64,000 bases of DNA from Tenacibaculum sp. MAR_2010_89 (GTDB lineage: Bacteria; Bacteroidota; Bacteroidia; Flavobacteriales; Flavobacteriaceae). The stretch lies in the NCBI RefSeq assembly GCF_900105985.1, contig NZ_FNUB01000005.1:1426001-1490000 (forward strand). Reading direction: 5' to 3'. The translations under genes and the position numbers were made by a program. Shown piece by piece: positions 42,501 to 51,105 of the stretch; position 1 is the stretch's first letter, and the number at the start of each line of letters is the position of its first letter. The notes beneath the pieces are model-generated. The model had not been told where the DNA came from. It saw only the letters and a list, made by a program, of their open reading frames with translations, and made no database searches.

Positions 42501-43663
42501 ATAACAATAATAAAATTTTAAATAAAATTTCTTATAACTATCAATTAAAACCTGCGGTTTCAAATATTCTGCAAGAACCTTTGGCACTAAATATTATAAA
42601 AAAACCGACTGATTTTTATGTTCCATCAGCAAGTGCTTCAAATCATAAAATTTTATTGTATGCAGAAGTAAGTGGAGGTAAAGGAAACTATAGGTATGAA
42701 TGGTCTACAACTTCTTCTTCTTCTTCAATATTGAGTAGGTCTTCTAATTATATAGCACCTTTAGCTTGTGGTGAAAGTATTTCTTTAAAACTTAAAGTAA
42801 CTGATGATGATAATGTGCAGATAATTAGAACAGTAGTAGTTAATGCAGCTGAGTGTGGTGAGCCTTTCTATGTTGGACAAATTGAAGGAACTGCAACAGC
42901 AAATAATCAAAATAATTTTTGGATAAATGCTGAAGGAGGATCTTATAACTTTACTTATCAATGGTTTATTCCTGGAGGACCAATTTTGCCAGATACTTGG
43001 AGTTATGATAAGTTATATCCCAAAACCTCTCCTTTATTAAAAAACACTTCTGGAAGCCCTGTTATTGTTAATTTAAACGTAAAAGTGAAGGACGAAGAAA
43101 GTGGTTTACATGTTATTAGAAGTAGAACGGTAACTATACAACCAGAGTTTGAAATAAATTCATGTTTTATAGTTGGTACAAAAATAACTATGGCAAACGG
43201 AAAACAAAAAAATATTGAGAATGTTATTAAAGGAGATAAGGTATTAACATATAATTTAAAAACAAAAGAAATTGAAATTGGAGAAGTTAAAAAAACTGTA
43301 TCTCCTGAACATACAAAATTTGTTTTATTTAAATTTGAAAATGGAATTGAGAATACGAATACTTTAGATCATCCATATTATGTAAAAGGTAAAGGATGGT
43401 CCTCTTATGACCCTAAAATGACTCAAATAAAGTATGGACTAAAAGTAAATAAAATTAAAATTGGAGATGTGGTCTTATCTTACAAACAAAGAACTAAAAA
43501 AGTTGTAGAATTAAAGCTTGTTAATCAACAATTAATTTCTGAGCTCCAAAAAACGTATAATCTAGATAAAGTTAGCAAAAATCACAACTTTTTTGCTAAT
43601 AGTATTTTAGTCCATAACAAATCTTTTCTTTCAAAAAAAATAAATACACCTAATAAAAATTAA
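39521..43663 (+). CDS. Secreted YD-repeat (RHS-like) protein with C-terminal Hint domain
   Basis: A 1380-aa exported protein with signal peptide MKKLLLSIFTMLLCVLGYAQ. The body starts SPDVKAFLNANYLPVNESTG, and the shell-type beta repeats GLNIPISLSYDTGGVKV and VGLNWNLNAGG lead into YD-like segments (HKYDERGNLIELSKKDG, YYTYDSFNRLETIKD). Residues about 1020-1190 look Ig/PKD-like. A Hint (hedgehog/intein) domain then starts at SCFIVGTKITMANG and ends NFFANSILVHNKS, with only about 12 residues after it. Hint domains cleave toxin tips in polymorphic toxins, but no toxin follows here. The companion RHS gene starts 7 bp downstream. Confidence 0.85.
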   Translation: MKKLLLSIFTMLLCVLGYAQDFTPMKSPDVKAFLNANYLPVNESTGKASINIPIYNIDLDGLNIPISLSYDTGGVKVNSSSSKVGLNWNLNAGGFISKEIKGVSDIDISLKQSSSSGPGDTYTSYGYLRHLLTWNHPGTNTNIAEPYRDTQPDLFHVMAPGLFTKFTHKSNGEPFELDKSETRIESPFNNPSYLHNMYWRHQLKPGFAFKMTSNKGFEYSFDEVELNAQTPKLHGNAPIRGTMYAYGGENDPLAEQPIDIWYYKAIPNNLVEPLLSLNTTEKEIENGFFSYGIYYQPKGFISDLYPTTHLTSIKSPISKRKVTFHYSNNYIVDNDRRIERSYEGTKKTGQVNYEHDFTREKILNKIIFPQGQIHFYYSSNRLDVRGGKILKKIEIRNKKGVFVKGIIFEQDYFNSLENCNENHCKRLRLNAIKFLDKENNVLPGYSFEYNATKLPKRFSVEQDFTGFYNGQSGFSEELYIPKIYFKDNQGKNSYLPFPSSGYSLISGNASLLPNLNYSKSAVLEKIIYPTGGYSTFDYELHSFKFLNEIEESGGVRIKSQSIFDSNNILERKISYDYILENGSTSGSINNLPHFYLYNYSLTGGSTKIKQVSNTKLQLTQNSYVNYSRVKISEQNNGYIINEYSSSSNYPNEYPSTYTLPNSVVNQQNLNVFKSKLNTGLNPDIYRNYSIKRGQLLSSRIYDKQNTVLKSIVNEYQYKPYDLFTVSENVIFGHANFNFTNGNNARYAKFDINLAAEANSLKKSTTKEYTSNGVISNEKTYIYHSSKNLLKETQSEISDGSVIKEKYSYPFDSDVSSMPNVSDLESLNILQPIKTTILKNSSVIGTTLTEYENYGNNKILPKKTKTSKDNNSLEVENEFHKYDERGNLIELSKKDGTHITVLWGHNYQSKIAEIIGATYQEVLTALSMSTIDNLQNLSDNELTIVIDNLRNNLQDAQIHSYTITPLIGVTKITKPNGNKTYYTYDSFNRLETIKDNNNKILNKISYNYQLKPAVSNILQEPLALNIIKKPTDFYVPSASASNHKILLYAEVSGGKGNYRYEWSTTSSSSSILSRSSNYIAPLACGESISLKLKVTDDDNVQIIRTVVVNAAECGEPFYVGQIEGTATANNQNNFWINAEGGSYNFTYQWFIPGGPILPDTWSYDKLYPKTSPLLKNTSGSPVIVNLNVKVKDEESGLHVIRSRTVTIQPEFEINSCFIVGTKITMANGKQKNIENVIKGDKVLTYNLKTKEIEIGEVKKTVSPEHTKFVLFKFENGIENTNTLDHPYYVKGKGWSSYDPKMTQIKYGLKVNKIKIGDVVLSYKQRTKKVVELKLVNQQLISELQKTYNLDKVSKNHNFFANSILVHNKSFLSKKINTPNKN

Positions 43664-43670
43664 TAAAACT

Positions 43671-46600
43671 ATGAAAAAGCTATTATTAGTATTTAGTTAT
43701 ATATTTTGTGTAGTAATATATTCAGTAAAAGCACAAGTACCCGCTAGCTCTTTTACCTTTAATGCACCAACTACGGGTTCATATTCTGCTACTAATTATA
43801 TTTTGTTAAAGCCAGGTTTTCAAACCACAACTTTTAGTGGAGCCATAATTACTGACCCCTATACACCTTTAAATTTAAGTAATGAAAATTATGTATTAAC
43901 TAGAAACTTTCAAAAAGAAACAACAACTGGAATAGTTTCAAGAAGGAAAGATGTACTAGAAAATATTACTTATTTTGATGGTCTAGGAAGACCTAAACAA
44001 AGTATTGCTATACAACAATCACCTACAAAAGAAGATATTGTTACTCACATAGCCTATGATGAACTAGGAAGGCAAAATGAAGAATATTTACCCTATGCGG
44101 TAACTAGTAATAATGGAGGGATTATTACAGGAGCTGAGTTGGGAATAAAAAATTATTACAAAGCACAGTACACAACTGATTTTCCTGGTGTAACAGATGT
44201 TAATTTAATAAATGCTTATTCAAAAAAGGAGTTTGATAATTCACCATTAAATAGAGTTTTAAAACAAGCAGCCCCAGGAAAAGCATGGGAATTAGGGAGT
44301 GGTCATGAAATAGAGCTTGATTATTTAATAAATACAACTGCCGATGCTGTTAAATTATATAAAGTAACTATAACCAAAAATGGTAATCTTTATGTGCCAA
44401 ATTTAGAAGAAGCAACGACTAATTATCTTGAAGGTCAATTATATAAAACAATTACAAAAGACGAAAATCATAGTGGAACCTCTAAAAATCATACTATTGA
44501 AGAGTTTAAAAATAAACAGGGAGAGGTAGTTTTAAAAAGAACGTATAATAACAATGCACCACATGATACGTATTATGTGTATGATACTTATGGAAATTTA
44601 ACCTATGTGTTACCTCCAAAGGTAAGTACAGCAGATGGAAGTGTATCAGCTACTGAACTTTCAGAATTGTGTTACCAATACAAATACGATCATAGAAATC
44701 GTTTAGTTGAAAAAAAGATACCTGGGAAAGGATGGGAGTATATTGTGTATGATAAACTAAATAGGGTAATAGCTACTCAAGATGCTATACAAAACACGAG
44801 TATTAATAAGTATTGGTCATTCATTAAATATGATAAACTTGGTAGAATTGTGTATACAGGAGAAATGAATAATAACCAAGAAAGGCCTGGAACACAAACA
44901 TCTACAAATACTTTTTTTCAACATGAAAATAGAGTAGCATTGCCTAATAATTATGCAGGGACTTCTATTTATTATACAAAAAAATCTTTTCCCTCTAGTT
45001 TTAATAAAATTTATACCATTAATTATTATGATACTTATGTAGATCTACCAAGTGGATTTATAGCACCAACTTCTATTTATGGAAAACCAGTTACAAATAA
45101 TACTCAAGGATTACCTACCGTTAGTAAAATTAGAGTATTAGATACCGATAAATGGATAACTAAAGTAACGTATTATGACACTGAATCAAAACCAATTTAT
45201 GTATATAGTAAGAATGAGTATTTACAAACTACTGATGTTGTAGAGAATAAATTAGATTTTTCTGGAAAAGTATTAGAAACTAAAACTACCCATAAAAAAG
45301 GAAATTCAGAAATTATAACATTAGATGTATTTAGTTACGACCATGCTGGTAGAATGACTAAACAAACTAATAAAATTAATAACCAAACAGCTGAAACTAT
45401 TGTTGAAAATGAGTATGACAAGCTCGGACATTTAAAGAATAAAAAAATAGGAGCTGGTTTACAAAAGGTAGATTATAGCTACAATGTTCGTGGTTGGTTA
45501 AAAAACATTAACCAAGATAGTGATGCTAATGACAATGATTTGTTTAACTTTAGCTTAAAATATAATAACCCAACCATTGGAACAGCATTGTTTAACGGTA
45601 ATATAGCACAAACTAACTGGAACTCACTAAGTGTAAATACGGGTAGTACAGTAAGTAACCAGTATACCTATAGCTATGATGCGTTAAATAGAATTACTGG
45701 TGCTGTTGATAATACTGGGCATTATAATATTTCAGGAATTGCCTATGACAAAAACGGTAATTTAGAAACTTTAAACAGAAATGGCTATCAAGGAGCTACT
45801 AATTTTACCAATATGGATAAGTTGAAATATACATATTCAGATAATAATACGGGTAATAAGTTAATAAAGGTAGAAGAATTAATAGGAGGTAACAAAAATG
45901 TTGGTTTTAAAGACGGTGCCAATGCAGGAAATGATTATTCGTATGATGTAAACGGTAATATGGTTTCTGATGCTAATAAAGGTATCACTAATATTATATA
46001 TAATCATTTGAATCTTCCAACTCGGATTGATATAGGCAATAGTAAAATAGAGTATGTATATGATGCTGCTGGGTTAAAACTTGAAAAGAAAGCCTATACA
46101 ACAGGAAATGGTGCAGAAATAACTCAATATGCTGGTAATTATATTTATAAAGTATCGCCACCATCACGACCAACTGGAGGGAAAACAACTACTCCGCAAG
46201 CAGTTTTAGAATTTTTCAGCCATCCTGAAGGATATATAAAACCAGTTATAGCGAATGGTAGTACTACAATCTCATCATTTGAGTATGTATACCAATACAA
46301 AGACCATTTAGGAAACGTTCGTTTATCGTATACTGATGCTAACAATGATGGTGTTATTACTGCTAGTACTGAAATTATAGAAGAATCTAATTATTATCCC
46401 TTTGGACTCAAACATAAAGGATACAACAACAACGTCTCATCCCTTGGAAACAGTACCGCGCAGAAGTTTGGATATTTAAATCAAGAGTTTCACGAAAATT
46501 TAGAATTAAATTGGCACTCTTATAAATGGAGGTTTGCTGACCCTACGTTGGGGAGATTTTTCGGATCTGATCCTATAACTGAAGAGTATTATTACCAAAC

Positions 46601-47516
46601 AAATTATCAGTTTGCATCCAATAATCCAATATGGAAAATTGAAATAGAAGGTTTAGAAGGAAAGAAGACCACTCCTTGGGGTACTGACTTACAAGATGAT
46701 TTTAAATCTCAAGAAGAGCTTCAGAACATAGCAGTAATTAGGAAAGCTAAGAGTTTATGGAATAGCTTAAAAGCAATTGGAGAAGCGATGAATAATCCCA
46801 ATTTAGTTCCTATGATGGTTTATAATTCACTTGCTCCAATAGCACCTTATGCTAAGGCATATTCGAACAGTAAGTGGAAAGGTGTCGCTGAACAAGCCTT
46901 GAGTGATTATAGATATAATATTCAAAGTATAGCAATTCAAGAAGGGATTAGTCTATCTGAAGCGAATACTGTATTTGCTAGTGGGATTATGTTAGATGTA
47001 GCTATTGGTATTGTTACTGATGGTGCTGCAGCTAGTTTTAAATTTAATAGTATCCCAATTTCTATATATAATAAAAAACCAAGAAGTATAAGAAATATAA
47101 ACTTTGATAATTTGGTAAAAACTCCAGATATTAATTATTCAGATGGTATAGGATCAAGGATATGGGCTTATGTTGATAAGAGCGCTATTGGTTTTTTTGA
47201 GAATAAATTGGACGGAAGTGTAACGATAGAATTGAATATACCAGGTAATTTACAAGGAAAAGGAATAGGAAGCTCTGTTTTTTCCGAAGCAGTAGATGGA
47301 GTAGATAACTTTACTGCTGTATGGGTAAGGTCTGATATTTATAAATCAGGTATTTCAGATAATTTAGTTCAATATCAAACGGGAATTAGTAATGGATTAT
47401 CATCTAGTAAAGCTGCTTGGGGAACATGGACAGGATATCAAGCTTCTAATAATGGCTTTACGAAGGCTCTAGTTAAAGAAATCAAAAATGGAATAACAGT
47501 AGATTTTTCAAAATAA
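43671..47516 (+). CDS. RHS repeat-associated core protein with variable C-terminal domain
   Basis: A 1281-aa exported protein with signal peptide MKKLLLVFSYIFCVVIYSVKAQ, a DUF6443-type N-terminal region (LENITYFDGLGRPKQSIAIQ) and many YD repeats. The RHS core is seen as YQYKDHLGNVRLSYTDAN, YYPFGLKHKGYN and WRFADPTLGRFFGSDPI. The core ends near residue 1000. The last 280 residues are a variable tip with a hydrophobic stretch (SGIMLDVAIGIVTDG) and a compact end, NLQGKGIGSSVF...WGTWTGYQASNNGF. The tip is a likely polymorphic effector whose activity I cannot name. A small gene directly downstream is the candidate immunity partner. Confidence 0.87.
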   Translation: MKKLLLVFSYIFCVVIYSVKAQVPASSFTFNAPTTGSYSATNYILLKPGFQTTTFSGAIITDPYTPLNLSNENYVLTRNFQKETTTGIVSRRKDVLENITYFDGLGRPKQSIAIQQSPTKEDIVTHIAYDELGRQNEEYLPYAVTSNNGGIITGAELGIKNYYKAQYTTDFPGVTDVNLINAYSKKEFDNSPLNRVLKQAAPGKAWELGSGHEIELDYLINTTADAVKLYKVTITKNGNLYVPNLEEATTNYLEGQLYKTITKDENHSGTSKNHTIEEFKNKQGEVVLKRTYNNNAPHDTYYVYDTYGNLTYVLPPKVSTADGSVSATELSELCYQYKYDHRNRLVEKKIPGKGWEYIVYDKLNRVIATQDAIQNTSINKYWSFIKYDKLGRIVYTGEMNNNQERPGTQTSTNTFFQHENRVALPNNYAGTSIYYTKKSFPSSFNKIYTINYYDTYVDLPSGFIAPTSIYGKPVTNNTQGLPTVSKIRVLDTDKWITKVTYYDTESKPIYVYSKNEYLQTTDVVENKLDFSGKVLETKTTHKKGNSEIITLDVFSYDHAGRMTKQTNKINNQTAETIVENEYDKLGHLKNKKIGAGLQKVDYSYNVRGWLKNINQDSDANDNDLFNFSLKYNNPTIGTALFNGNIAQTNWNSLSVNTGSTVSNQYTYSYDALNRITGAVDNTGHYNISGIAYDKNGNLETLNRNGYQGATNFTNMDKLKYTYSDNNTGNKLIKVEELIGGNKNVGFKDGANAGNDYSYDVNGNMVSDANKGITNIIYNHLNLPTRIDIGNSKIEYVYDAAGLKLEKKAYTTGNGAEITQYAGNYIYKVSPPSRPTGGKTTTPQAVLEFFSHPEGYIKPVIANGSTTISSFEYVYQYKDHLGNVRLSYTDANNDGVITASTEIIEESNYYPFGLKHKGYNNNVSSLGNSTAQKFGYLNQEFHENLELNWHSYKWRFADPTLGRFFGSDPITEEYYYQTNYQFASNNPIWKIEIEGLEGKKTTPWGTDLQDDFKSQEELQNIAVIRKAKSLWNSLKAIGEAMNNPNLVPMMVYNSLAPIAPYAKAYSNSKWKGVAEQALSDYRYNIQSIAIQEGISLSEANTVFASGIMLDVAIGIVTDGAAASFKFNSIPISIYNKKPRSIRNINFDNLVKTPDINYSDGIGSRIWAYVDKSAIGFFENKLDGSVTIELNIPGNLQGKGIGSSVFSEAVDGVDNFTAVWVRSDIYKSGISDNLVQYQTGISNGLSSSKAAWGTWTGYQASNNGFTKALVKEIKNGITVDFSK

Positions 47517-47521
47517 ATTTT

Positions 47522-47782
47522 ATGAAAATAAATATTAAAAATATATTTAATAAAGATATAGATAATGATTTATATTTTATCTCTTATGTTTCTTTTGATA
47601 GAAAGTTAAATAAAGGAGATGTTTTAAATTATAAAGGAATCAAAATAGGAGAAGTAATACAGATAGAATCCGAACATAATAATAATTTTATTGCTCTAAT
47701 AAATTTTTTTGGAATTATGGAAAACCTAAAAATATCTGAATTATACAATAAAGATATAAGTGTAATAAGTAGCAATTACTAG
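47522..47782 (+). CDS. Candidate immunity protein for the RHS tip
   Basis: An 86-aa soluble acidic protein beginning MKINIKNIFNKDIDNDLYFIS, no signal peptide, no recognisable family. It starts 5 bp after the RHS gene stop and is followed by a terminator, so it belongs to the RHS transcript. By analogy with polymorphic toxin loci, the first small cytosolic gene after the toxin is usually the immunity gene. That role here is inference from position only. Confidence 0.6.
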   Translation: MKINIKNIFNKDIDNDLYFISYVSFDRKLNKGDVLNYKGIKIGEVIQIESEHNNNFIALINFFGIMENLKISELYNKDISVISSNY

Positions 47783-47821
47783 TAAATTAGGTCCCCTGAT
47801 GGTGCTAGTATGTCCGAGTGA

Positions 47822-48073
47822 GGCTACCGCTAGTATTTACTAGTGGCGCTTATGAGTAAGCGTTAAGAGTAAAAAATATAAAGTCATAACGGTAAAATGT
47901 TATGGCTTTTTTACTATAAACTATCTTAATAAGTAGCTATTTAGATAAAAAATTCTAAAAGGCTATGAGTTGGAGTTTTTATAAAGAAAATACATGTCTA
48001 TACTGTTGATTTTTTTTAGTTTAACTAATTGTAAATAAGCTTGTTGGTTGCTAGTAGTAAACTAGCGGGAGCC
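47822..48073. repeat. Inverted pair of about 25-bp repeats downstream of the RHS genes
   Basis: Copy 1 (47822-47847), read on the minus strand, contains actagtaaatactagcggta. Copy 2 (48050-48073) on the plus strand reads gctagtagtaaactagcggg. Both then end in (t)agcc or agcc. The right-hand 13 bp match at 12 positions. Confidence 0.5.
47880..47912 (+). terminator. Intrinsic terminator of the RHS operon
   Basis: aaagtcataac and gttatggcttt pair with one G-U, followed by a T-run. Confidence 0.8.
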
Positions 48074-48100
48074 AGAGATATAAGTTTTTAAGTTAAAAAA

Positions 48101-48268
48101 ATGCCATACGGTTTATTATCTATATTGTTGGGAATAATAATTATTCTTTTAGCTTATAAATTATCTAAAAGAGACAAAAATTTGTGGGATAAATCTACTA
48201 CTTTTAAAGGAGTTGTAGCTGGCTTTTTGTTAATAATTTTTGGTCTTAGTATGATATTTAGAGTTTAA
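48101..48268 (+). CDS. Small two-helix membrane protein
   Basis: A 55-aa ORF: MPYGLLSILLGIIIILLAYK, a charged loop with SKRDKNLWDKS, then VVAGFLLIIFGLSMIF. Two transmembrane segments with a short basic loop. Unknown function. It lies behind the RHS terminator and may be an orphan immunity protein or leftover of an earlier RHS tip module. Confidence 0.5.
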   Translation: MPYGLLSILLGIIIILLAYKLSKRDKNLWDKSTTFKGVVAGFLLIIFGLSMIFRV

Positions 48269-48302
48269 AAGTATTCTGATTCTCCGTTCTTGCATTCTAT
48301 AG

Positions 48303-48680
48303 TTAAATGAAAATACTTAGAGTTATTCCAACTAAAAAATAAGTAATACTACCTATAAAAGAGTAAAGGTAATATTGCTTAATTTTTTTTATAAATCTAA
48401 ATTCTTCAAATCGTTTAATATCTTCATCATGGTCAGAAAGAAAAGCGTTTACTATTCCAAAAGGAAAAAAAAGGTAGAATATTTTTAACTCCAATTCTAA
48501 TGGTTTGTTAAGTCTTTCATAGCTTATATTTACATTATAAATTAGTTTTTTTAAATCTATATCAGTCAAATAATTTTCTTTTATTAATTCTGTAATTGTT
48601 TGCTTATCAATTTTGTTATAATCGATATAGTCTATAAACTCTTCAACTGAAAACTCTTTAATTTTACTGATATCAAACAT
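48303..48680 (-). CDS. Hypothetical protein with C-terminal membrane segments
   Basis: A 125-aa protein of unknown function. The N-terminal part is charged and helical (KIKEFSVEEFIDYIDYNKID). The C-terminal part has hydrophobic segments IFYLFFPFGIVNAFL and YLYSFIGSITYFLVGITLSIF. It lies 13 bp downstream of another small gene on the same strand and points toward the RHS locus. Small membrane proteins in this position are often orphan immunity genes, but nothing here proves it. Confidence 0.5.
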   Translation of the reverse strand: MFDISKIKEFSVEEFIDYIDYNKIDKQTITELIKENYLTDIDLKKLIYNVNISYERLNKPLELELKIFYLFFPFGIVNAFLSDHDEDIKRFEEFRFIKKIKQYYLYSFIGSITYFLVGITLSIFI

Positions 48681-48693
48681 AGCTTTAAAGCAT

Positions 48694-48936
48694 TTATGAG
48701 TATACCTTTTTAGTTTTGGTATCCCTGATAAGTGTATGAATTAGTATAAATAATATAATTTGTTTCTCGCTATCTAGGTTTTTAGTATTTTGTAATCTTT
48801 GTAAAGTTTTCTTGTTGAAAGAAGTATTAATATCTTCCTCTGTTAAGTAATAAAGTGAAAGACCAAAATAGCCTACTATTTTTTTAGTAGTTTCCATAGA
48901 TAGTAAAGTATCTTCTATTTCATATTTACCAATCAT
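48694..48936 (-). CDS. Hypothetical small protein
   Basis: An 80-aa protein starting MIGKYEIEDTLLSMETTKKI, without signal peptide or recognisable domain; helical by composition. It precedes the 125-aa membrane protein gene by 13 bp and is probably cotranscribed with it. Confidence 0.5.
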   Translation of the reverse strand: MIGKYEIEDTLLSMETTKKIVGYFGLSLYYLTEEDINTSFNKKTLQRLQNTKNLDSEKQIILFILIHTLIRDTKTKKVYS

Positions 48937-49036
48937 AGCTTAAGTGATATTAGTTGTTATTAATAACACCAGATTGAGACTTTTTTTTTATTTTCTCAAT
49001 CAGTAATTAATTTATGTTCATAGCTAACATACATTT

Positions 49037-49540
49037 TTAATAACTAAACCTCTTTTTATCCATTTCTAATTTAGCATAATTTAGGAATAGTAAAAGAGCT
49101 CCTACAACTACAGACACATCTGCCATATTGAAAATACCAGTATGAAATGTACCTAATTTTATATACATAAAATCTGTTACTGAGTTGTATAAAATCCGGT
49201 CATATATATTTCCAATACCTCCTCCAATAATAAAAGTAAAAGCAATTAGATTTAGTTTTGTACTCTCTTTTTTCCTTATTATATGAAAAAACATCAAAAT
49301 CAATGTTAGAAGGGGGAGGATTTGTAAGATGATGATTTTTAATTTTGGAGGCAAGTTTTGACCTAAACTCATTGCTGCTCCGGTATTCTCAACTTTTGTA
49401 AGAATAAAATTATCATTTATAACTTCAATGATTTCATTTTTTTCAATTTCAACCCTGGCTTTTTCTTTGGTAATTTGGTCGCAACTAATATTACTAATAA
49501 TGACTATTAGAGAAATAAATATTTTAAGTAGTCTGTTCAT
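49037..49540 (-). CDS. lspA: Lipoprotein signal peptidase (signal peptidase II)
   Basis: Aspartic protease of the inner membrane that cleaves prolipoprotein signal peptides. The 167-aa protein has four hydrophobic helices and the conserved boxes ENTGAAMS (residues 51-58), GGGIGNIYDR with catalytic D114, and FNMADVSV with catalytic D141. The N-terminal SCDQITKE holds the family Asp at position 21. This LspA is somewhat divergent from typical Bacteroidota enzymes of about 200 aa and stands alone, so it may be an additional copy. Confidence 0.9.
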   Translation of the reverse strand: MNRLLKIFISLIVIISNISCDQITKEKARVEIEKNEIIEVINDNFILTKVENTGAAMSLGQNLPPKLKIIILQILPLLTLILMFFHIIRKKESTKLNLIAFTFIIGGGIGNIYDRILYNSVTDFMYIKLGTFHTGIFNMADVSVVVGALLLFLNYAKLEMDKKRFSY

Positions 49541-49620
49541 TTTTTTATTATTAGTAAAGTATTAGTAGAAATTAACGAATTTGCTCTTTTATATTAAGTA
49601 GCAATATACTTAATAAAATA

Positions 49621-49656
49621 TAATAGCGGTTTGAGTATAGACCTAAATCGCTATTA
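49621..49656 (-). terminator. Terminator downstream of the SDR gene
   Basis: taatagcggttt (49621-49632) pairs with aaatcgctatta (49645-49656) with one G-U. On the minus strand it is followed by T-rich DNA. Confidence 0.75.
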
Positions 49657-49674
49657 TATTATTTTTATGCTTTG

Positions 49675-50421
49675 TTAGTTTCTACCAGCAATAACACCTC
49701 CATCAATATCCCAGATAGCTCCTGTAACCCAAGATGCCTTATCAGAAAGTAAGAATAAAATACTATTTGCAACGTCGTTAGGAGTTCCGTTTCTTCCAAT
49801 AGGATGAAAGTTATTAAAGCCTTCCAAAGCTTTTTCAGCCTCTTCTTTTCCTCCAAAAACACCATGATAAACTGGAGTGTTAACAACGGCTGGTGATACT
49901 GCATTTACTCGGATATTATCATCAGCTAATTCCATAGCTAAATGTTGAGTTAAAGAATGTAAACCGGCTTTTTGCATTGAATAAGCAGATGAAGGAGTAG
50001 CTTTTACAGCTTGCTTAGCCCACATTGATCCTACATTTACAATAGAGCCTCCGTTAGTATCTTTCATCTTTTTAGCAGCGTTTTGAGTAATGAAAAAGAA
50101 ACCTCTATTTAAATCTAAATAAGAGTCATAATCCTCTATGGTATGCTCTAGAAATGGTTTTGGTCCAAAAATTCCTGAAGCATTCACAAGATAATCTAAA
50201 GTATTTAGAGATGTGATTTTTGATATCAACGTTTCTACTTCATCAATTTTTGAAATATTTACTGAATGTTTAATAAGGTTTGGAGCATCAGCTACTTTAT
50301 CTACATTTCTTCCTACAATGTGTACTGTTGCACCAGCATTTAAAAGTGCATTTGTAGCTGCATTACCTATTCCACTTGTTCCTCCGATTACTAAGGCTAC
50401 TTTGTTATTGAATTCTTTCAT
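49675..50421 (-). CDS. Short-chain dehydrogenase/reductase (SDR)
   Basis: A 248-aa NAD(P)-dependent classical SDR: nucleotide loop GGTSGIGNA at residues 13-21, NASG at the beta-4 end, the active-site serine in NVGSMW and Y-x3-K in AYSMQK, and the C-terminal [17 protein letters not shown]. The substrate is unknown. It is divided from the upstream TetR gene by a 24-bp dyad that matches one in front of that TetR gene, so it is probably the regulator's target. Confidence 0.92.
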   Translation of the reverse strand: MKEFNNKVALVIGGTSGIGNAATNALLNAGATVHIVGRNVDKVADAPNLIKHSVNISKIDEVETLISKITSLNTLDYLVNASGIFGPKPFLEHTIEDYDSYLDLNRGFFFITQNAAKKMKDTNGGSIVNVGSMWAKQAVKATPSSAYSMQKAGLHSLTQHLAMELADDNIRVNAVSPAVVNTPVYHGVFGGKEEAEKALEGFNNFHPIGRNGTPNDVANSILFLLSDKASWVTGAIWDIDGGVIAGRN

Positions 50422-50447
50422 TTTATATGTGTTTTTAAATAATTAAA

Positions 50448-50471
50448 ACAAGACAGACAGGTCTGTCTTGT
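50448..50471. promoter_or_regulatory. TetR operator in front of the SDR gene
   Basis: Perfect 11-bp arms acaagacagac and gtctgtcttgt around ag. The core acagac-NN-gtctgt is shared with the dyad at 51080-51093. Confidence 0.8.
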
Positions 50472-50486
50472 GTTGTGTAAATTTTT

Positions 50487-51050
50487 TTACGATATGATTT
50501 TTGAACAAATATTTTTAGCCTCAATTATAGGCCAATTAGATTGATGCAAATGACTTTCACCTACAGCACTTTCGTAAAGTAGATATGTTTGTTTAGCAAT
50601 AGAGTTCATATCTTTCGCAACGATACTTTTCATATTGTTTGCTAATAAGTCAAAAATTAATTGAATAAAAGCGTTTTTTTGATTTTGTATTTCGTTTCGA
50701 ATTACTGTATTATCTATAGGGATTTCTGAAACAGTTTTAATACACCAACAACCGTTAAAATCTTTGTCATTAAAAAATAACTCAAGAAAATCAAAAATAG
50801 CAAGTACTTGATTTTTTCCTTTAGGTTTAGATGAAGTGTAAGCTTTAATATCTGTAATAAAAGTAGTGTTTTTATACCTTAGATATGCTAAACATATTTC
50901 CTCTTTAGATTTAAAATGATTATAAAGAGTTGCTTTAGCTATTCCTGTTTCTGAAATAATTTCGTTTATTCCCGTTGAATTATAACCATTCTTATAAAAT
51001 AATAAGGAGGCGGTTTCAATAATTCTATCTTTTATTTGAGAGCGTTTCAC
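50487..51050 (-). CDS. TetR/AcrR-family regulator of the SDR gene
   Basis: A 187-aa repressor with the N-terminal TetR helix-turn-helix (IIETASLLFYKNGYNSTGINEI, GIAKATLYNHFKSKEEI) and a helical ligand-binding domain (FNGCWCIKTVSEIP, as in TetR_C-type oxidative or electrophile sensors). Matching dyads lie in its own promoter and in that of the SDR gene, so autoregulation plus control of the SDR is likely. C-W-C at the ligand pocket could make it redox-sensitive; this is a guess. Confidence 0.88.
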   Translation of the reverse strand: MKRSQIKDRIIETASLLFYKNGYNSTGINEIISETGIAKATLYNHFKSKEEICLAYLRYKNTTFITDIKAYTSSKPKGKNQVLAIFDFLELFFNDKDFNGCWCIKTVSEIPIDNTVIRNEIQNQKNAFIQLIFDLLANNMKSIVAKDMNSIAKQTYLLYESAVGESHLHQSNWPIIEAKNICSKIIS

Positions 51051-51079
51051 AATGCAAATATATAATAAAAAAACAATAA

Positions 51080-51093
51080 ACAGACAAGTCTGT
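51080..51093. promoter_or_regulatory. TetR operator in front of the regulator gene
   Basis: acagac-aa-gtctgt, 30 bp upstream of the TetR start at 51050. Same half-sites as the operator at 50448-50471. Confidence 0.78.
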
Positions 51094-51105
51094 CTTTTTT
51101 TTGTT

